Part shown: positions 43,642-56,700 of the stretch, in pieces | Layout of the letters: each line of letters begins with the position of its first letter | How positions within the stretch are numbered: the first letter of the stretch is position 1 | Assembly: GCA_963565915.1 (NCBI GenBank) | Contig: OY751489.1 | Coordinates: 124,001-188,000 of the forward strand | Direction of reading: 5' to 3' | Length of the DNA stretch: 64,000 nucleotides | Source: Entoloma clypeatum | Taxonomy: Eukaryota; Basidiomycota; Agaricomycetes; Agaricales; Entolomataceae | Translations under genes and position numbers: made by a program | The notes under the pieces: model-generated | Database searches by the model: none | Seen by the model: the letters and a program-made list of their open reading frames with translations, nothing else | Told to the model about the DNA's origin: nothing

Positions 43642-46399
43642 GGATCAGCCATTTTCACAGGACCAACCAGGCACATGAAGTCCAGATCATGCTTGATCAA
43701 TGTAGAACTGAGGGAATAGACCTAGAACAGGGTCTTATCAAGCTTCTCCAGTATCCAGAAGTGGCTCAAGCCCTCACACTGTTACTTCATGAATGTGATG
43801 GATTACCAGTCTGGAGACATGATGATATTGGACATCTTTATAACAATTTGGCAGCTTGGGGAGTACCAGGGGTATGTGTTTCACATGTTCTCTTCTATAT
43901 ATCTTCAATCATTGAATTGACAGGTTATCAGTATCATTCTTCAAGATGCTTTGGAGCAATCAAAGGTTTTAGACAAAGTCAAAAAGCCCCTTGAAATGTT
44001 GTTACTGGATCCTCTTCATCATCAAGAGTCCTTCCATATATCCAAGCAATCACTCTAAGAACAAAGAGATCTTTTCAGGAGATTCAAGACATTTTGCCAC
44101 CAGGATTGTTTCAAAAGCTTGATCAAGCTATTTTCAGAAATCCAAGATGCTCATATGTGAGATGTCACCCCTATTGTATCATTCTTTTTCTCACATCTTC
44201 TGCAGTTGATTACCCCTTACTCTTTTGCATTAAATTCACCATTGATGACTTTTGTCCAGCGGACTGCTCTTGTCTATGCTATGGTACAAGTTTTATTACT
44301 TTAGTTGGTGGTGTCTAATTAAGCACAAACTTTTTAGCTGACATTCATATATTGTGGGGACATCCAAAGTGCCACCAGTTTTTCCGAAATCCTCCAACTT
44401 GGAAAACCACCCTCTGAAAACTATTGTTTCGAAGACATGCTCACAAGAAAATATATGTCTACAATGATGAGCTTTTTCTCAGACACCAACTCGAAGAGAA
44501 AAACAGGAATGAGGAAAACAGTAGAATGGAAGACAAATGTAAGTGTTCTCTTGATTTTAATCCCAATTTCTCATATTCCATGCACAGATTCTAAAATATA
44601 TCACCACCAACATTGATGTCCTCATAAAGGACTTGCAAACTTATGTGACCCATGCAAAGAACAACCCATTCATCCAACTTGCAAAGTATATTCAATCAGT
44701 ATTGTTGCAGACAAGCCTACCATGGTACGAATTGGTGGCTCTCCTGGGATACAAACCTGGAGACACACTCGCGTGCTTCGTTCACTTTCCAAGCACATCA
44801 GTCAACTCTATCATGCCCGATCGACCCACGTCAAAAACCACGCCCACTCGCGAAAATGAAAAAACATTCCAGATGCAATCAACCGTGTCACAAGAGACAA
44901 CAGCTATAGAAGAGGACGACGAGGAGGGAACTCTAGTTTATCCTGTGTGGGCTCCACCCACAATACATACAGGTGTTCAAATCGACCAGGAACCCCATTC
45001 TTCTCAGATCTTTAAGCCTGGAACTCAGCCTGGTATTCACAACTCGTCAGCTCCTGCTCAGGTACCATCGGGAAACAACGACGCATCCACGAGATATCCA
45101 CAAATGCCAGATATACCTCCTCCTGCCCCGCTGGTACCTCAGGGGGCCATTCCCATCCACCCTAACCCGACACCGCCCCTTCAACCGCCCCCCATAAACG
45201 AAACCCAACGCGAAAACCTGTCGCACGTCATCGCTGCCTTTACGAGCCTTCCCATGCATGTCCGAGACGCGATCAATGCTTGGAGTTCCGCCGATGCACT
45301 TGAAAGGATGTTCGTGGAGGAATACAAAAGGGTGTCGATGGCGTGGAATGGGAACGGCTCCGGATCTACCGTCCAAGCCGCAGAGTGTGTCGACTTTCGT
45401 GGCTCCGGGGCCATGGTGCTACGGGTGCTTTTGGATAGCAGGGCAGAGCCTGACGACGTGGTGAATCCTGCATCCACCACGGTCGCCGCGAGCGTAGAAT
45501 TACCCAAAAGGGGGCAGGAAGGAGCAGTTCTTGAACCCATGGATGCTGGCGTCTGCAGAGAGCAAGACGAAGTCGGTGGGGTCGCCGATGATGGGTACCA
45601 ACAGAATCTTGCGAGTATATCCAACAACGCTCACCGCATGGTGGCAACCCCACCAGTTGCCACTAGAGAAATTATAAGGGACGAGGTGAATCCACGCGAC
45701 GCAGAAAGCGTCGATTTCGGACGCCGCACAAATAGCTTGCCGGTGGGTCTTCGTCCACGTCCCTCACCGAACGGCGTCAAGACCAAGGGCGATAACTTGG
45801 GATTGGCCCGAACGACGTCCAATATCCCAAGTGCCACTGCGGCGGCGGCGGCGGCCTCCAAGACCAAGACCAAGGTCAAACCAAACTTGGAATGTTATGT
45901 CGAGATCGATGCGCCTAGCGCGGCCAAATCACGATCTGGCAAGATGGCTACCAGCAACTCCGTTACCCTTGCCAAACGCGCTCGGCGAATCATCGACTCC
46001 GATTCATCCGACTCGGAGATGCCGGTCGTTCGGGTTAAGCGCTGGACAGCAGATTCAGGTAGGAAAAAACCAAAGAAGAAGGCCGCCGTGCCCCAACGAC
46101 CAGTGAAGCGCGCTCGGCGTGGACCAAGAATACAGTCGTCGTCGTCTTCGGAGGACCCTGGTCAGGACTCGGAGAGCAGTCTCGACATTCTGAGCCCGCC
46201 CCAGAACAAGCGACCTCGCCCTTCATATGCCTCGTTCTTCCCCTCTCTTACAGCAGATGACGAGTTCTGGAAAAGGGCGAACTCTGAGTCCAAGTCGAAA
46301 CAAGATCATGTCAAATCCAACGGAAAGGGGAAGGGGAAAGCGAAACCTACAGGGGAATCATTGTTCACGGATACAGATACAGATGATGGGGATGATTGA
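43642..46399 (+). pseudogene. Main part of the host-type gene split by Copia_4 (putative nuclear protein)
   Basis: Exon sequence resumes at 43647 in frame with the 37694-37864 fragment. Introns read from the sequence are 43872-43923 (GTATGT...TTGACAG, 52 nt, phase 0) and 44539-44587 (GTAAGT...TGCACAG, 49 nt). The part between about 44000 and 44370 has further coding-like stretches (LPPGLFQKLDQAIFRNPRC), with unresolved introns. The last exon 44588-46399 is 604 codons: a helical start (LKYITTNIDVLIKDLQTYVT), a long Pro/Ser-rich disordered region, an Ala run, several basic nuclear-localisation-like clusters (GRKKPKKKA, KRARRG) and an acidic end (DTDTDDGDD). A nuclear regulator is possible, but no family is recognised. 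The 5.8-kb insertion should abolish the full product; the 3' part might be expressed from elsewhere. Confidence 0.6.
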
Positions 46400-47123
46400 A
46401 AAGAGTAGCCGTCAGAGATTCTATGTATATAGCCGCGTCGTCATGGATTGGGAACAAGAATAAATAAGAAGGTCACGTGTATACCTCGTGATCGATATTT
46501 GAACAATTGCGTCTTCGTCTTCCAAAACTTCGGAAATAAAGAAAGACACTGGTGAATTTACACAAAGACTAATCGTATTTATCAATACCTCAAACACATG
46601 TTGCCTTCAAGTTCATTCCGTCAATTATTATGGGACCCCCCCTCAGCCTTGGCTTTGCTTTTCTCGGACGTCTCAAGTGAGGGGCAACCAGCGCCCAAGC
46701 TTCCGAAGTAACGCCCACCACCACCACACAACCTCCGCATCACGCGGTCTCCACACCTCTTCGGTCCTGCTGCCCTTCCATTCTAGGGCGCTGAGCCTGA
46801 AAGTCGATTCATGTTCACAATGGGAACACCTATAGCACTATCTCAGCAATCGTCAGCGACCTCGAACCTTCGGAAGCGCACCAATGAGGTCCGACTTTCC
46901 TTTTCTCTTGTACAACAGCATGTACCCTACTCAGAGGCTGTCATCTACACGGTCGCTCACGCACGAACTTGAAGGGATGATGGCGATTTGGATTCAACAA
47001 CCCAAGGCCCATTTCCGAAGCTCCGAGAGATGAACAACACAGAACGGAGCACTTACAATAATGATTTTGACCCGCAACGGCTTATTGCAATGCAAGTAAG
47101 CCAATTCCGCCCACTTCCCCATA
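46400..47123. other. 3' flank of the split gene, no further gene seen
   Basis: An AATAAA-like string near 46462 could serve as poly(A) signal. The rest has no recognisable frame. It ends at the Helitron_1 3' terminus. Confidence 0.45.
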
Positions 47124-47135
47124 CGAGCCTAAGCC

Positions 47136-47152
47136 GCCTGCCTGCGGCAGGC
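47136..47152 (-). other. Helitron_1 3' terminal hairpin
   Basis: A perfect 7-bp stem (GCCTGCC with GGCAGGC) and a 3-nt loop, 12 nt from the element end. This is the position expected for the Helitron transposition terminator. Confidence 0.7.
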
Positions 47153-47360
47153 TTGCTTGGCCTCGTGTACTAAGCCACTTTTTTGTTGGAAACTTAAGTC
47201 TCTCACAGACAATAATCTCTTTTGTATCTAAGAAATCATGCATACTAAGTCATTTTGTTCTTGGCATCTTAAGTCTCTGACAGACATTGTCTATTTTTTA
47301 AATAACCTGTTTTGTATGTAAGAAATCATGATGTCCATTGGCAACAATTCATATCATAAA

Positions 47361-50300
47361 TTACAACTGCAATCCACCAAGTATTTCTTTGTATACTACA
47401 TTCAATGTTCTGTTTCCATCTTGCTCTTTGAGCAATATCTTTAATCTGTGTCCAGATGTACATCTAGACAGTGCTACATATAACTGACCATGAGAGAAAA
47501 CACCTGTACGTAAATCCAATCCTACATGCCTCAATGACTGTCCTTGACTTCGGTTGATTGTCATGGCAAATGCCAGTTGGATAGGAAACTGTCGTCGATG
47601 GAGTGGAATAAGAAGCTCCTCATCTGAGGATGCCAGTGTGATCCTTGGAATGAACACCGTCTGACCTGCAAACCTTTCATCTCCACTCATGATTCTACAC
47701 TTCAATACCCATCTTCTGATGTCCATGATTCTCAACCGGGTCCCATTGCATTGTCCCTTCGGAGCATCCAGATTTCTGAGCAGCATCACAGGACATCTGA
47801 CCTTGAGTTTGAGATGGGCCAGTGGAAGAGAACTGGTCACCAAGGAATTGAGATAGTCTGCAGAATACAGCTGGTATTCATTCCTTCCTTCATCATCAAA
47901 CTGCACAGAGTCTGCACTCAACAGCACATGCTCCTCTCCCGGAAACTTTGCCAACAAATCTGAATTGAGGTCCATGACATTGTCATTTGTGCAAGCCAGA
48001 ATGCATCGATCCATGAAATACTGGTCTTGCTTGTCACCATGTTCAATTTCTGGATAGATGTGTTCGACCAATGAGTCAACAGTAAGGTCAGGACACATCA
48101 TATCCTGGGGAATGGCAATAGTTTCAGAGTCATCCAGATCTGTACCTGCACCAACACTCAAGAGCCAGTTTGCAAAGTCCTGCATATCTGGAGACTGTTC
48201 AAGACGCATGTTCTGATGAAAGAAGTGCATCTCAATCTGTGACCAGATATAGCTTCTTTTAAGCGAAGCGGCAACAATCTGCTGACGATTGCCATGTGGA
48301 ATGACAGGAAGCGTCTGACGAAAGTCTCCACCAAACAATACAGTGATACCGCCAAACGGAGCATCCTTTCCAAGAAGATCTTGGATGGTTCTGTCAACAG
48401 CTTCAACGGCGTGCTTGTGCTGCATCGGAACCTCATCCCAAATGATAAGAGAGGTTTGTTGCAGAACCTGGAAAAGCTGAGACTGGTGGCTGATATTGCA
48501 GGACGTTGTCTCATTGAGTTGCAGGGGAATGTGAAAGGTGGAATGAGCAGTGCGTCCTCCATCCAGAAGAAGCGAGGCGATTCCTGATGAAGCAACACAA
48601 AGAACTATCTTGTGTTGGGCACATACGGCAGCAGCAATGGTATTGCAAACAAAGGTCTTTCCACAACCACCAGCACTGTGCAAGAAGAAAACCGTGCCAT
48701 TGTTGTGCTCAACAGATGCCATGACCGCATCGTAGACCTCCCTTTGAGCATCATTGAACATATCAAGATTCGCTGTGACTCTGATCGCCAACTCCTCACT
48801 GTTGTAATTGAGCTGCTCATTGAGCAGCCTGTTTCCTCCTGCCACAGCCCCCCAGTTTCCGTCAATGGTGGGCATGTCAGAAAAATCAGCTAACCGTGAT
48901 CCCCAATTTTGAAGCACACGATCAATAAGATAAAGTCCATAGTCATACACCTCCTCATCGGCAAACTCACGATTGGAATAGATGTTGGTGAGTTTGAACA
49001 ACAGATCATCACAAATATGATGTCTGAATTGGTTCCAGAGAAGTCCAGGAGACGTGGGATGGCATTGAAACAGGATGGTGGCAAACAGCTTTCGAAGCAC
49101 ATAGCCTGTCTCCATTTCAGCAGCCTCTGCCAAGCAGTGTTTCCATTCATGATCGTCCTGCAACAGACCAAGAGCATTGCATGCTTCTTTGAAGGTGTCA
49201 AACTGTACACCATTGACCATACATAAGTTGGCAAATGAGGTGGCCCCCGGCACGACTGTGAGAAGAAGACGGAGGTAGAACCGTTCACCTGAAGATGGAG
49301 ATGCAAAATACATGCGACCAATGGCATATCCCCGCTCTCGTGGTTTTCACAGCTTGTCCTTTGCCACATAAGTCCAAGTGCGAGGAAAATTCTGATAAGT
49401 GATCGCCCTCGCATCAGGATTCGACTGGTTGATCTTAAACCAAGCAGTAAGCGGAGTTTCCTTTGTAGCGCCTCTTGTCAAAACATCATTGACGTTATCA
49501 TCCGCATTGAAGTAGACCAACTGATGGTCCTCCAGGTGAACAGGCAGTCGGTAGACAGTGGGATGTTCTTCATGCATGCCAAATTCAACAATGTGCCAGA
49601 AGCTTTCCACAGATCCAATGTACCGAGCATCAAGATACTCCTTGACTTCATCACGGTTCTGGTCATCAGCAAGCTCCAGTGTAGTGCGATCGTGGCCCTT
49701 GTAAAGGTACTTGTCGAGGTACTTGACTGAATCGACAGAGGCACAGACCTCAACGTTGACATGACACTGATATCTAAGGATATTTTTAGTAAAAAAAAAA
49801 AAAAAAAAAAGAGTGATAAAATAATTTGACTCACTTGGCAGAAGATTGTGGGTTGTATGGAACCACATCTCTATTGTCATAGATGTGACCATTCTTCTCA
49901 ACGGTGCGTCCATTGTCTGGCCTTTTGTATTGAGGATACCCATTTTCACCATAGGTTGTGACAGGTGCAAAGTGTTTGGGGTATTTTTTGCTGCATTTAC
50001 CATTGACCATGCAAGGAGCATTTGGATTGTCTTTACCACATGGACCATGAAGCATGCATGAGGCGATGACGGAGTGGAGGTGAGGATGAAGGACAGGATC
50101 AGGAATCTCAGCAGAAACAATGGAGTCGACATGATCTGCATCACATATTTTGTCGTCTGTATCCAGAAACAGAAGAAGGTGCATATGAGGAAGACCCCGC
50201 TTCTGGAATTCGATGGTGTAAACCATGCCGACCACTTTTCCAAACAGTCCATCTTTGATGTCCTTCAAAAATGCATTTTTGGTGGCCTCAAAAACACAGG

Positions 50301-52212
50301 CTATAATGTCAGGACAATCAGCAGCCTTTTGTCTTCTTCTCTGATAAGTGGCCCCTGCAGGTGGAGGAACATCCCAGAAGAGCTGATATAAGATGTCAGC
50401 CCATTTAGGATTCGCCGTCATGGTGATAAACAGACATGGCTTGACAAATGCTCTGCAGATGGCCATGGAATCATGAAACAGCTGGTTCATTTGCCGTTCA
50501 CTGCCAATAAAGGTGGATGGAAGAATGATCCGTTTTCCATGTTCAGCCAGATTCAGATTCCCGTCTCTGTCACCCAACGCTGCATCGCGAAGACCTGAAT
50601 ATACATCAGCACACAACTCCTTTTGATGGTGCTTGATCCAGTTCAACATGCTTTGCTCCACAGAAGCCCATGCGTCCACCACATACTGCTGAAACAGATT
50701 TCCTCCAAGCAACAACAGTGGCTGCTCTCCTGGTCGTGGATGAAACCGATAGGCATAGTAACAACGCTCTGAAACATGCTCTGATCAACGGCTTCCAGAG
50801 GCACTTCTGTTGGCAGCAATTCTCAGATGCCAGCCATCCTCGCCATGTGGAAACAGCAGTACATAGTGAAGCGTTGAATATGACGGATGAAGGTGGCTGA
50901 TCCATTTGAGGCCTCCAGCTCTGAGCCTTAGAACAATGTCGCGGTCATCAGAGCGTGCTTCAGATCCATCTCCAGGAATTATCGCGGCCACTTCATTGTT
51001 TGCAGTGGGCAGATTGTAACGACGCTGATCCCGACTGCGTTCAGCACGAAGTTGGATAGCCACTGTATTGTGCTCCTCTGCAGGCTTATCTCTCCTGATC
51101 TGCCATGCCTGTTTGTAGAGATCAACATAGGGATGTGTTTGATGAAGAACGCCTTGGATCAGAGTCATGATTGCAGAATTCAAATTTTGATTGTTCTGCT
51201 GTCTGTGGGCGAGCTGTCCAGCAGGATCATATATGTAAATCTGAGCAAAGACAGGTGCCTGTCCAGGCAAAGGAAGAAGAGCACCTGAAAGATGACAGAG
51301 TTCGCCACTGATTTTGAATGAATAAGGGCCTGAGCCAGCTGTCACAGAGTGATCCACATTGACGCCCAGAGATGTGAATGCAAAGGCAGCATTATATTGA
51401 CGAATATTGGTTTTGAACTCCACACTGTAAGGACTGGTGCCATCAAAGACTTCTCTGAGATCCCTTGGTGCAGGTGGAAATGACGGAAGCTGAACCTGGC
51501 CTTGAAGACAGCACATCCCAAACTTGGGTTCACGTCGAGATGATTTTGACAGTCTTTCACACAAAAAATGAAGTGCATGACAGTGAGGGCATTCGAAGCT
51601 CATGGGCCCTAAAGAATGTGTTTGAACAGGTTCCTGATAAGCAGTTCTTCCTTTGGGCAATAAAACACGACGATCATCAGATCGTGGACCATGAGCTGGC
51701 AGAGGTACAGATGGAGTCACAGGTGATGGCGATCAAGACACAGGTGAAGCCATAGGTAGACGAAGCGGAGAAGATGAGTCCAGTGGCTGTCGTGACATGT
51801 TATCAGCAGTGTTCTGCAACCGTTGCAGCCTTTGCCACTCTTGTCTTTCATTCTGCAAGTGTTGATTTTCAAGGTCATCGTCGTTTCGCCGAAGCTGCTG
51901 CTGTGCTCGACGTTGATTGGTCCATGCATTGCTCATCAGCAACCTCCACCTGTCGTCTCGTTGACGTGCATGCTCTGCAGCCGTCTGTATGTTTATGGAC
52001 AGCAAAGGATTGAGCAGAGGTTGAGGTGCAGAAAGGGTTGGAACAGGCAAAGAAGAGGATGTAACAGTAGAAGGGCGTCTCTGTCTTCGTTGGGATACAG
52101 CTCGGAGCGGAGGAAGTGCAGCATATCGTGCTGAGAGTTCCTGAAAAGACAGAGGAGGATGTGGCTGAGCAGGAACATCCACAGAAGAAGGCCGCATACG
52201 TAGCGGAGTCAA
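47361..52212 (-). pseudogene. Helitron_1 RepHel protein (HUH Rep plus PIF1-like helicase)
   Basis: In order from 52212: a Gln/Arg-rich coiled-coil-like N-terminus, the Helitron-like N domain (CPHCHALHFLCERLSKSSRR near 51590; RQYNAAFAFTSLGV near 51380), the HUH motif (GLPHMHLL near 50185), and the two-Tyr motif (YLDKYLYKG near 49715). The helicase has a Walker A-like GGCGKT near 48665, WDEVPMQH near 48430, and NRSQGQSLRHVGL near 47545. An intron 49774-49834 (GTGAGT...TTAG, with an 18-nt T-run) restores the frame between Rep halves. In-frame TGA codons lie near 51721-51732, 50785 and 49347 (the last replaces a Trp conserved in Helitron_2). It would nick and unwind DNA in rolling-circle transposition; this copy is dead. 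Confidence 0.88.
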
Positions 52213-53406
52213 ATTTTGTATTTGCTGTTGTAGAGATGGAGAAAGATGAGGGTAAAGAGAAACAGCAGAAGAAGTCGATGGACCATCATGAACATGCAGT
52301 GGAGTCTTTCAACGCTCAGGACTCTTAAGATGTCTCTGATCACGTTCCTGTGCTCGAGCAGCTGCGCGGACCTGTTCAGAACTGCATGGGATTGATTCAA
52401 ATAAGACCATGTTTAAATTTTAAACCTTGATGAAACATACGTACATGTCAATGTCAACATTGGTCGTCAGAAGTTTGTCAGGATTTTCAAAGGCCATTTC
52501 ATCATCATAATGTGGGTGTGTAAGATTTCTAAAGAGACAAATCAGTTAGATATATATACGTTACAGACAAATACATACACATACATGTCAGAGCCAGATA
52601 CATTCATTTGATCGTCTGAAGCCATCGATCGGTTACACTGGATCGATACACTCACGAAGAGTATTCCCCAATGTTTGTGCTTGAGATATAATGTATGAAA
52701 CAGTTCAAGTCAACAACACCACCTTGACAATGCTCAAGAGACGATATATCGATCGTTGTACCGACTATCAAGCTATTCTAGACCAAGGTCCAAATGGTTT
52801 GTCCTGGTCGCTGACTTTGTAATGCCAGCCTTCTCAGCGGTGTCTGATCCAAAGTGGATCAACCCAATGCCAGAGGGATACAGAAAGTATGTAAGTGGAT
52901 GTGTACAGTAGATGGTACCACCTCCACAGTGTGTAGCTCCCTCAAAGGACTTTTAATGTGATAGAGCTAGGGATAATCGCTCCGACACACTCCCTTAACC
53001 CTGGGATCCGGGTTTAAGATAAGATTGGAGAGAGAGAGAGAGAGAGCAGGGAAAATAGAAGGCTCACCTTGGGGATCAAATCAAAGAGAGAGTCAGTGAG
53101 TGTGAGTGTGAGTGTGAATGTGTGTGTGAGCAAAGAAAGAGGGGAGAGGGAAAGGGGGGGAAGGGAGGAAGGGGAGTAGGCAACACAGCATTGTTGACAT
53201 CATTCCTGACAGCCCCACGACGACAGACAGCCGACGACGGCATGAGAACGTGATCGATCAGGGACGACGACGCGGACGAAGCGCGGCGGTGCGACACGAC
53301 GCAGGTGAACGCAACAGGGAGGAGGTGGGACAGAGCGAGAATAAGAGATGAGTCAGGCTGACTAAAGTTAGGTAAAGCTCACACGGGTTGTCGCATTCAT
53401 AAGAGA
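52213..53406. other. Helitron_1 5' region and host spacer with simple repeats
   Basis: A short exon-like block on the plus strand at 52822-52890 (ATG, then 22 further codons, ending at a GTAAGT donor) lies near the presumed Helitron 5' end. 53028-53047 is an AG dinucleotide run and 53095-53130 a GTGAGT/GTGTGT run. No full gene is seen. Confidence 0.45.
53028..53130. repeat. Simple repeats (AG)n and (GTGAGT)n/(GT)n
   Basis: Two microsatellite-like tracts at 53028-53047 and 53095-53130, separated by unique sequence. Confidence 0.8.
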
Positions 53407-53419
53407 CGAGCTTATTAAC

Positions 53420-53435
53420 CCGTGCTTCGCTACGG
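53420..53435 (-). other. Helitron_2 3' terminal hairpin
   Basis: The sense strand reads CCGTAGCGAAGCACGG: stem CCGT/ACGG plus GC/GC with one bulge, loop GAA, 13 nt from the end. The same hairpin is in Helitron_3 at about 60423-60438. Confidence 0.65.
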
Positions 53436-53774
53436 CAGTGAGCATTGCTCGCGGTGCTCGCAAATGCTCACAACCGTTGAGCTTCGCACAGGTCACAGCT
53501 CGTTGGGGGCTGCCGCCCCCAAGCCCCTGCTGCGAGTTTTTGTGCTCGCCAAGGCTCGCAGGCATATGTACAATCTTTTATAACAATATTCAGTTCCACC
53601 CCCCTCCGGGGTGGGAGGTGGGGACAGTGTTTGTTATCTACAATGTTTTACAAATATATCATACAGCACAGAGATAGTTATATATAAATATTTAGAATAC
53701 TACAGTTATCCATTTCTTTCTTATCTGTTATCTCATAGTAAGTCAATTGTCCAAAATCCAATCTTATCACCCAC

Positions 53775-56700
53775 TTACAATTCCAAACCACAGAAAACTG
53801 CCTTGTACACAATGTTTTGTGTCTTGTTATCCGTATTTCCTTCCGGCAGCAAAACCTTGATCTGTTCTCCTGATGTACACCGTGACAATCCAACATACAA
53901 TTGTCCATGCGAAAACACTGGCGTCTGCAAACACAATCCCACTTTTTCCAATCCCTGCCCTTGAGACTTGTTGATCGTCATCGCAAATGACAACCGAACC
54001 GGAAACTGCAATCGTCGCAATGGTACTGGAAGTGTTTCATCGGATGGCTCCAATGTTACACGTGGAATCAGTGCAATTTTTCCAGCAAACTTTGCATCTC
54101 CAGTAATAATCCGGCACTTCAACAAACGATGTCGCACTTCTTCCACAATCATCCGTGTTCCATTGCACAGTCCCAGAGATGGATCCAGATTTCGAAGCGC
54201 CATGATCGGTGCTCCAGCCTTTAGTATAAGCTTCGCAAGTGGAAGTCCTCCTGACTTGAGAGATGCAAGAAACTCTGTCGGATATAAGTGTCCATCATCA
54301 CCACCAGGCAGATTGACAGAATCAACACTCCATTTGACATGTTTCTCTGCAGTTGGATACAGTTTGTCCAGGAGAATGTCATTCATCTTGTCAACATCAT
54401 CATTCTTTGCACACAGGATTGTCCGATCCAAGAAGTACTTGTCTGTCTTTGGGGTGTTGTCTGAAATCCCATCATAGATTGATCCAATGAGGCTGTCCAC
54501 AGTTTTTTCATCACAGCACATGCCAGCTGGAATTTCCACCATCTCCTTGTCATCCACATTAGTCCCAGCACCAATCTCTAGAAGCCATGCTGCATGTTGT
54601 ACACTGCCTGGAGTTTGGTGAAGTCGCATGTTCTGCTTCAAGTAGTAAACCTTCACATGTTGCCAAAGAGTGCTTTTGCAAAACGATGCAGCAATCGTCT
54701 GCTCTCTTGATCCTCTAACAACAACTGGGAGTGTCTGTCTGAAGTCTCCACCAAACACAACAGTGATCCCACCAAATGGTACATCATTCTGCAACAGATC
54801 TCTGAGATTTCGATCAACAGCCATGAGTGCATTCTTGTGCTGCATTGGCACTTCATCCCAGATAATAACCTTTGTTCTCTGCAACACTTCAAAGATGGGA
54901 TCTGTGCGCTTCACCATTCCAACCGACTGTTCATCCAAATTCAAAGGAATCTTGAACCTTGAATGTGCAGTGCGACCACCTTCAAGGAGCAAAGCAGCTA
55001 TGCCAGAGGATGCAACACAAAGAGCAACATGTCTTTCAGATCTGACTTTGGCAGCAATGGTGTTGCACAAAAATGTCTTGCCACCACCACCCCCACTGTG
55101 AATAAACAGCAACTTGCCCTCGTTGTTGTTGATGGAAAGCATTGCTGCATCAAATGCCAGCTTCTGTTCGTTGTTGAACAAACTACAATTGCGCTCCACC
55201 ATGGTTTTCAGTGTGTCGATGTCATAGTCCAGCTGCTCATGCAGCATGTGGTTGCCGATGGCCATTCCCTCCCAAGTCTCAGGATCCGCAACAGATGGCA
55301 TTGGTGGAAATTGGATGAGCTGTTTGCCAGACTTTCTCAAAATCTTTTCCAAGAGATACAGTCCAAAGTCATAGACCTGGTCTGGAGTAAATTCTCTATC
55401 AGAAAAGCGCTGTCTGAGGGCCCACTCCAAATCACGGCACATTGGTTCCTTGAATTCATCCCAGAGCGCATCTGGATGGACAGGGAAGCAGTGGATTAGA
55501 ATGATGGCAAACAAAGACCGCATTGCTGATCCAGTTTGCATTACAACAGCTTCACGAAGGCACTGTTTCCATTCCCCATCATCTTGCAGAAACCCATTTT
55601 CCAAGCAGGCCTGCTTGAAGTTCTCCAGCAGTACACCATTGACTGTGCGCAAAAATTCAAAGGAGGTAGCACCAGGAATCTTTGTCAAAAGCAGCCTGAG
55701 ATAGAAGCGTTCACCCTGGGCAGGAGACGCAAAGTACATGCGACCAATCGCACCAGCACTGCGGGTTCTAGCCTTCCAGACCTTGGTCTTTTTGTCATAG
55801 GAATACTTCTGGGGAAAGTCCTGGTAGAGAATGGTGCGTGCTCCCTCCTCCCGCTGATTCGCTTTGAACCATGCAGTCAAGGGTGTCATGTCAATATTAG
55901 AGCGACTCAAGACCTCATCCACATTGTCATCATCATTGTAGTAGATCATCTGGCAGTTGGGCAGATGGACAGGAAGGCGGTAGACAGTGGGGGATATGTC
56001 ATGCATGCCAAACTCAAACAATCTCCAACATGCCTCAGAGGCAGACACATAGCGGGCATCGAGGAACTCCTTGATTTCATTTCGCTGCTGGTCACCACCT
56101 TCAGCAGAAATTTGGACTGTTGCTTTGTCTGTTCCCTTTCTGATGTACTTGTGGATATAGGTGACTGATTTGAGAGAAACTGTGATCTCGGTATTGAAGT
56201 GGCATTCATACTTCCAAACCAAATATGGACAATGGGGGACCACATCTCTGTAAAAACCAATCAATTCAAATTTGTTCAATTGATTCAAAAAGAAAAATCC
56301 CACTCATTGGTATACACATGTTCATCAGGTGCTCTGTAAAAACCAATAAATTAAAATTTTTCAATGGTTCAAACAAAGCACTTACCCATCAGTTTGATTA
56401 TATTCACTCCTTTTGAATGTAACATTATTCTTGCGCCTCCGGTATGCTGGATATCCATTTTCAGAAAATTGAGTGGTCTCCTGGAAGTCTTTTTTGTATC
56501 CTTTACTACACTTTCCATTGACCAAACATCGCTGATTGCATGGGCCATGGAGCATAAAGGAAGTCACCAGTTTGTGAAGCCGTGGATGTTTTTCTTTGTC
56601 AGGAATCTCTGCTGAAATCATATGATCGATCTCTTCTGGTGTTTGGATTCTGTACTCCTCGTCCAACCAAATCAAGAGGTGCATGTGGGGCAGACCTCTC

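Larger units (their letters stand above)
47124..52965 (-). mobile_element. Helitron_1: decayed autonomous Helitron
   Basis: A minus-strand RepHel element. The 3' end (sense ...GGCTTAGGCTCG, then host T) at 47124 shows a 7-bp hairpin 12 nt inside, as in Helitron_2. The 5' end is less sure: TCTATCACATTAAAAGTCC starting at 52965 has the 5'-TC and general look, but the base before it is C rather than the usual A. It contains one RepHel gene with at least three nonsense codons. Confidence 0.78.

Noticed and set aside
49785..49812. A-run read as a poly(A) tail of a retroposed sequence
   Set aside because: On the sense strand it is the T-tract of an intron (49774-49834) whose removal restores the Helitron_1 frame.
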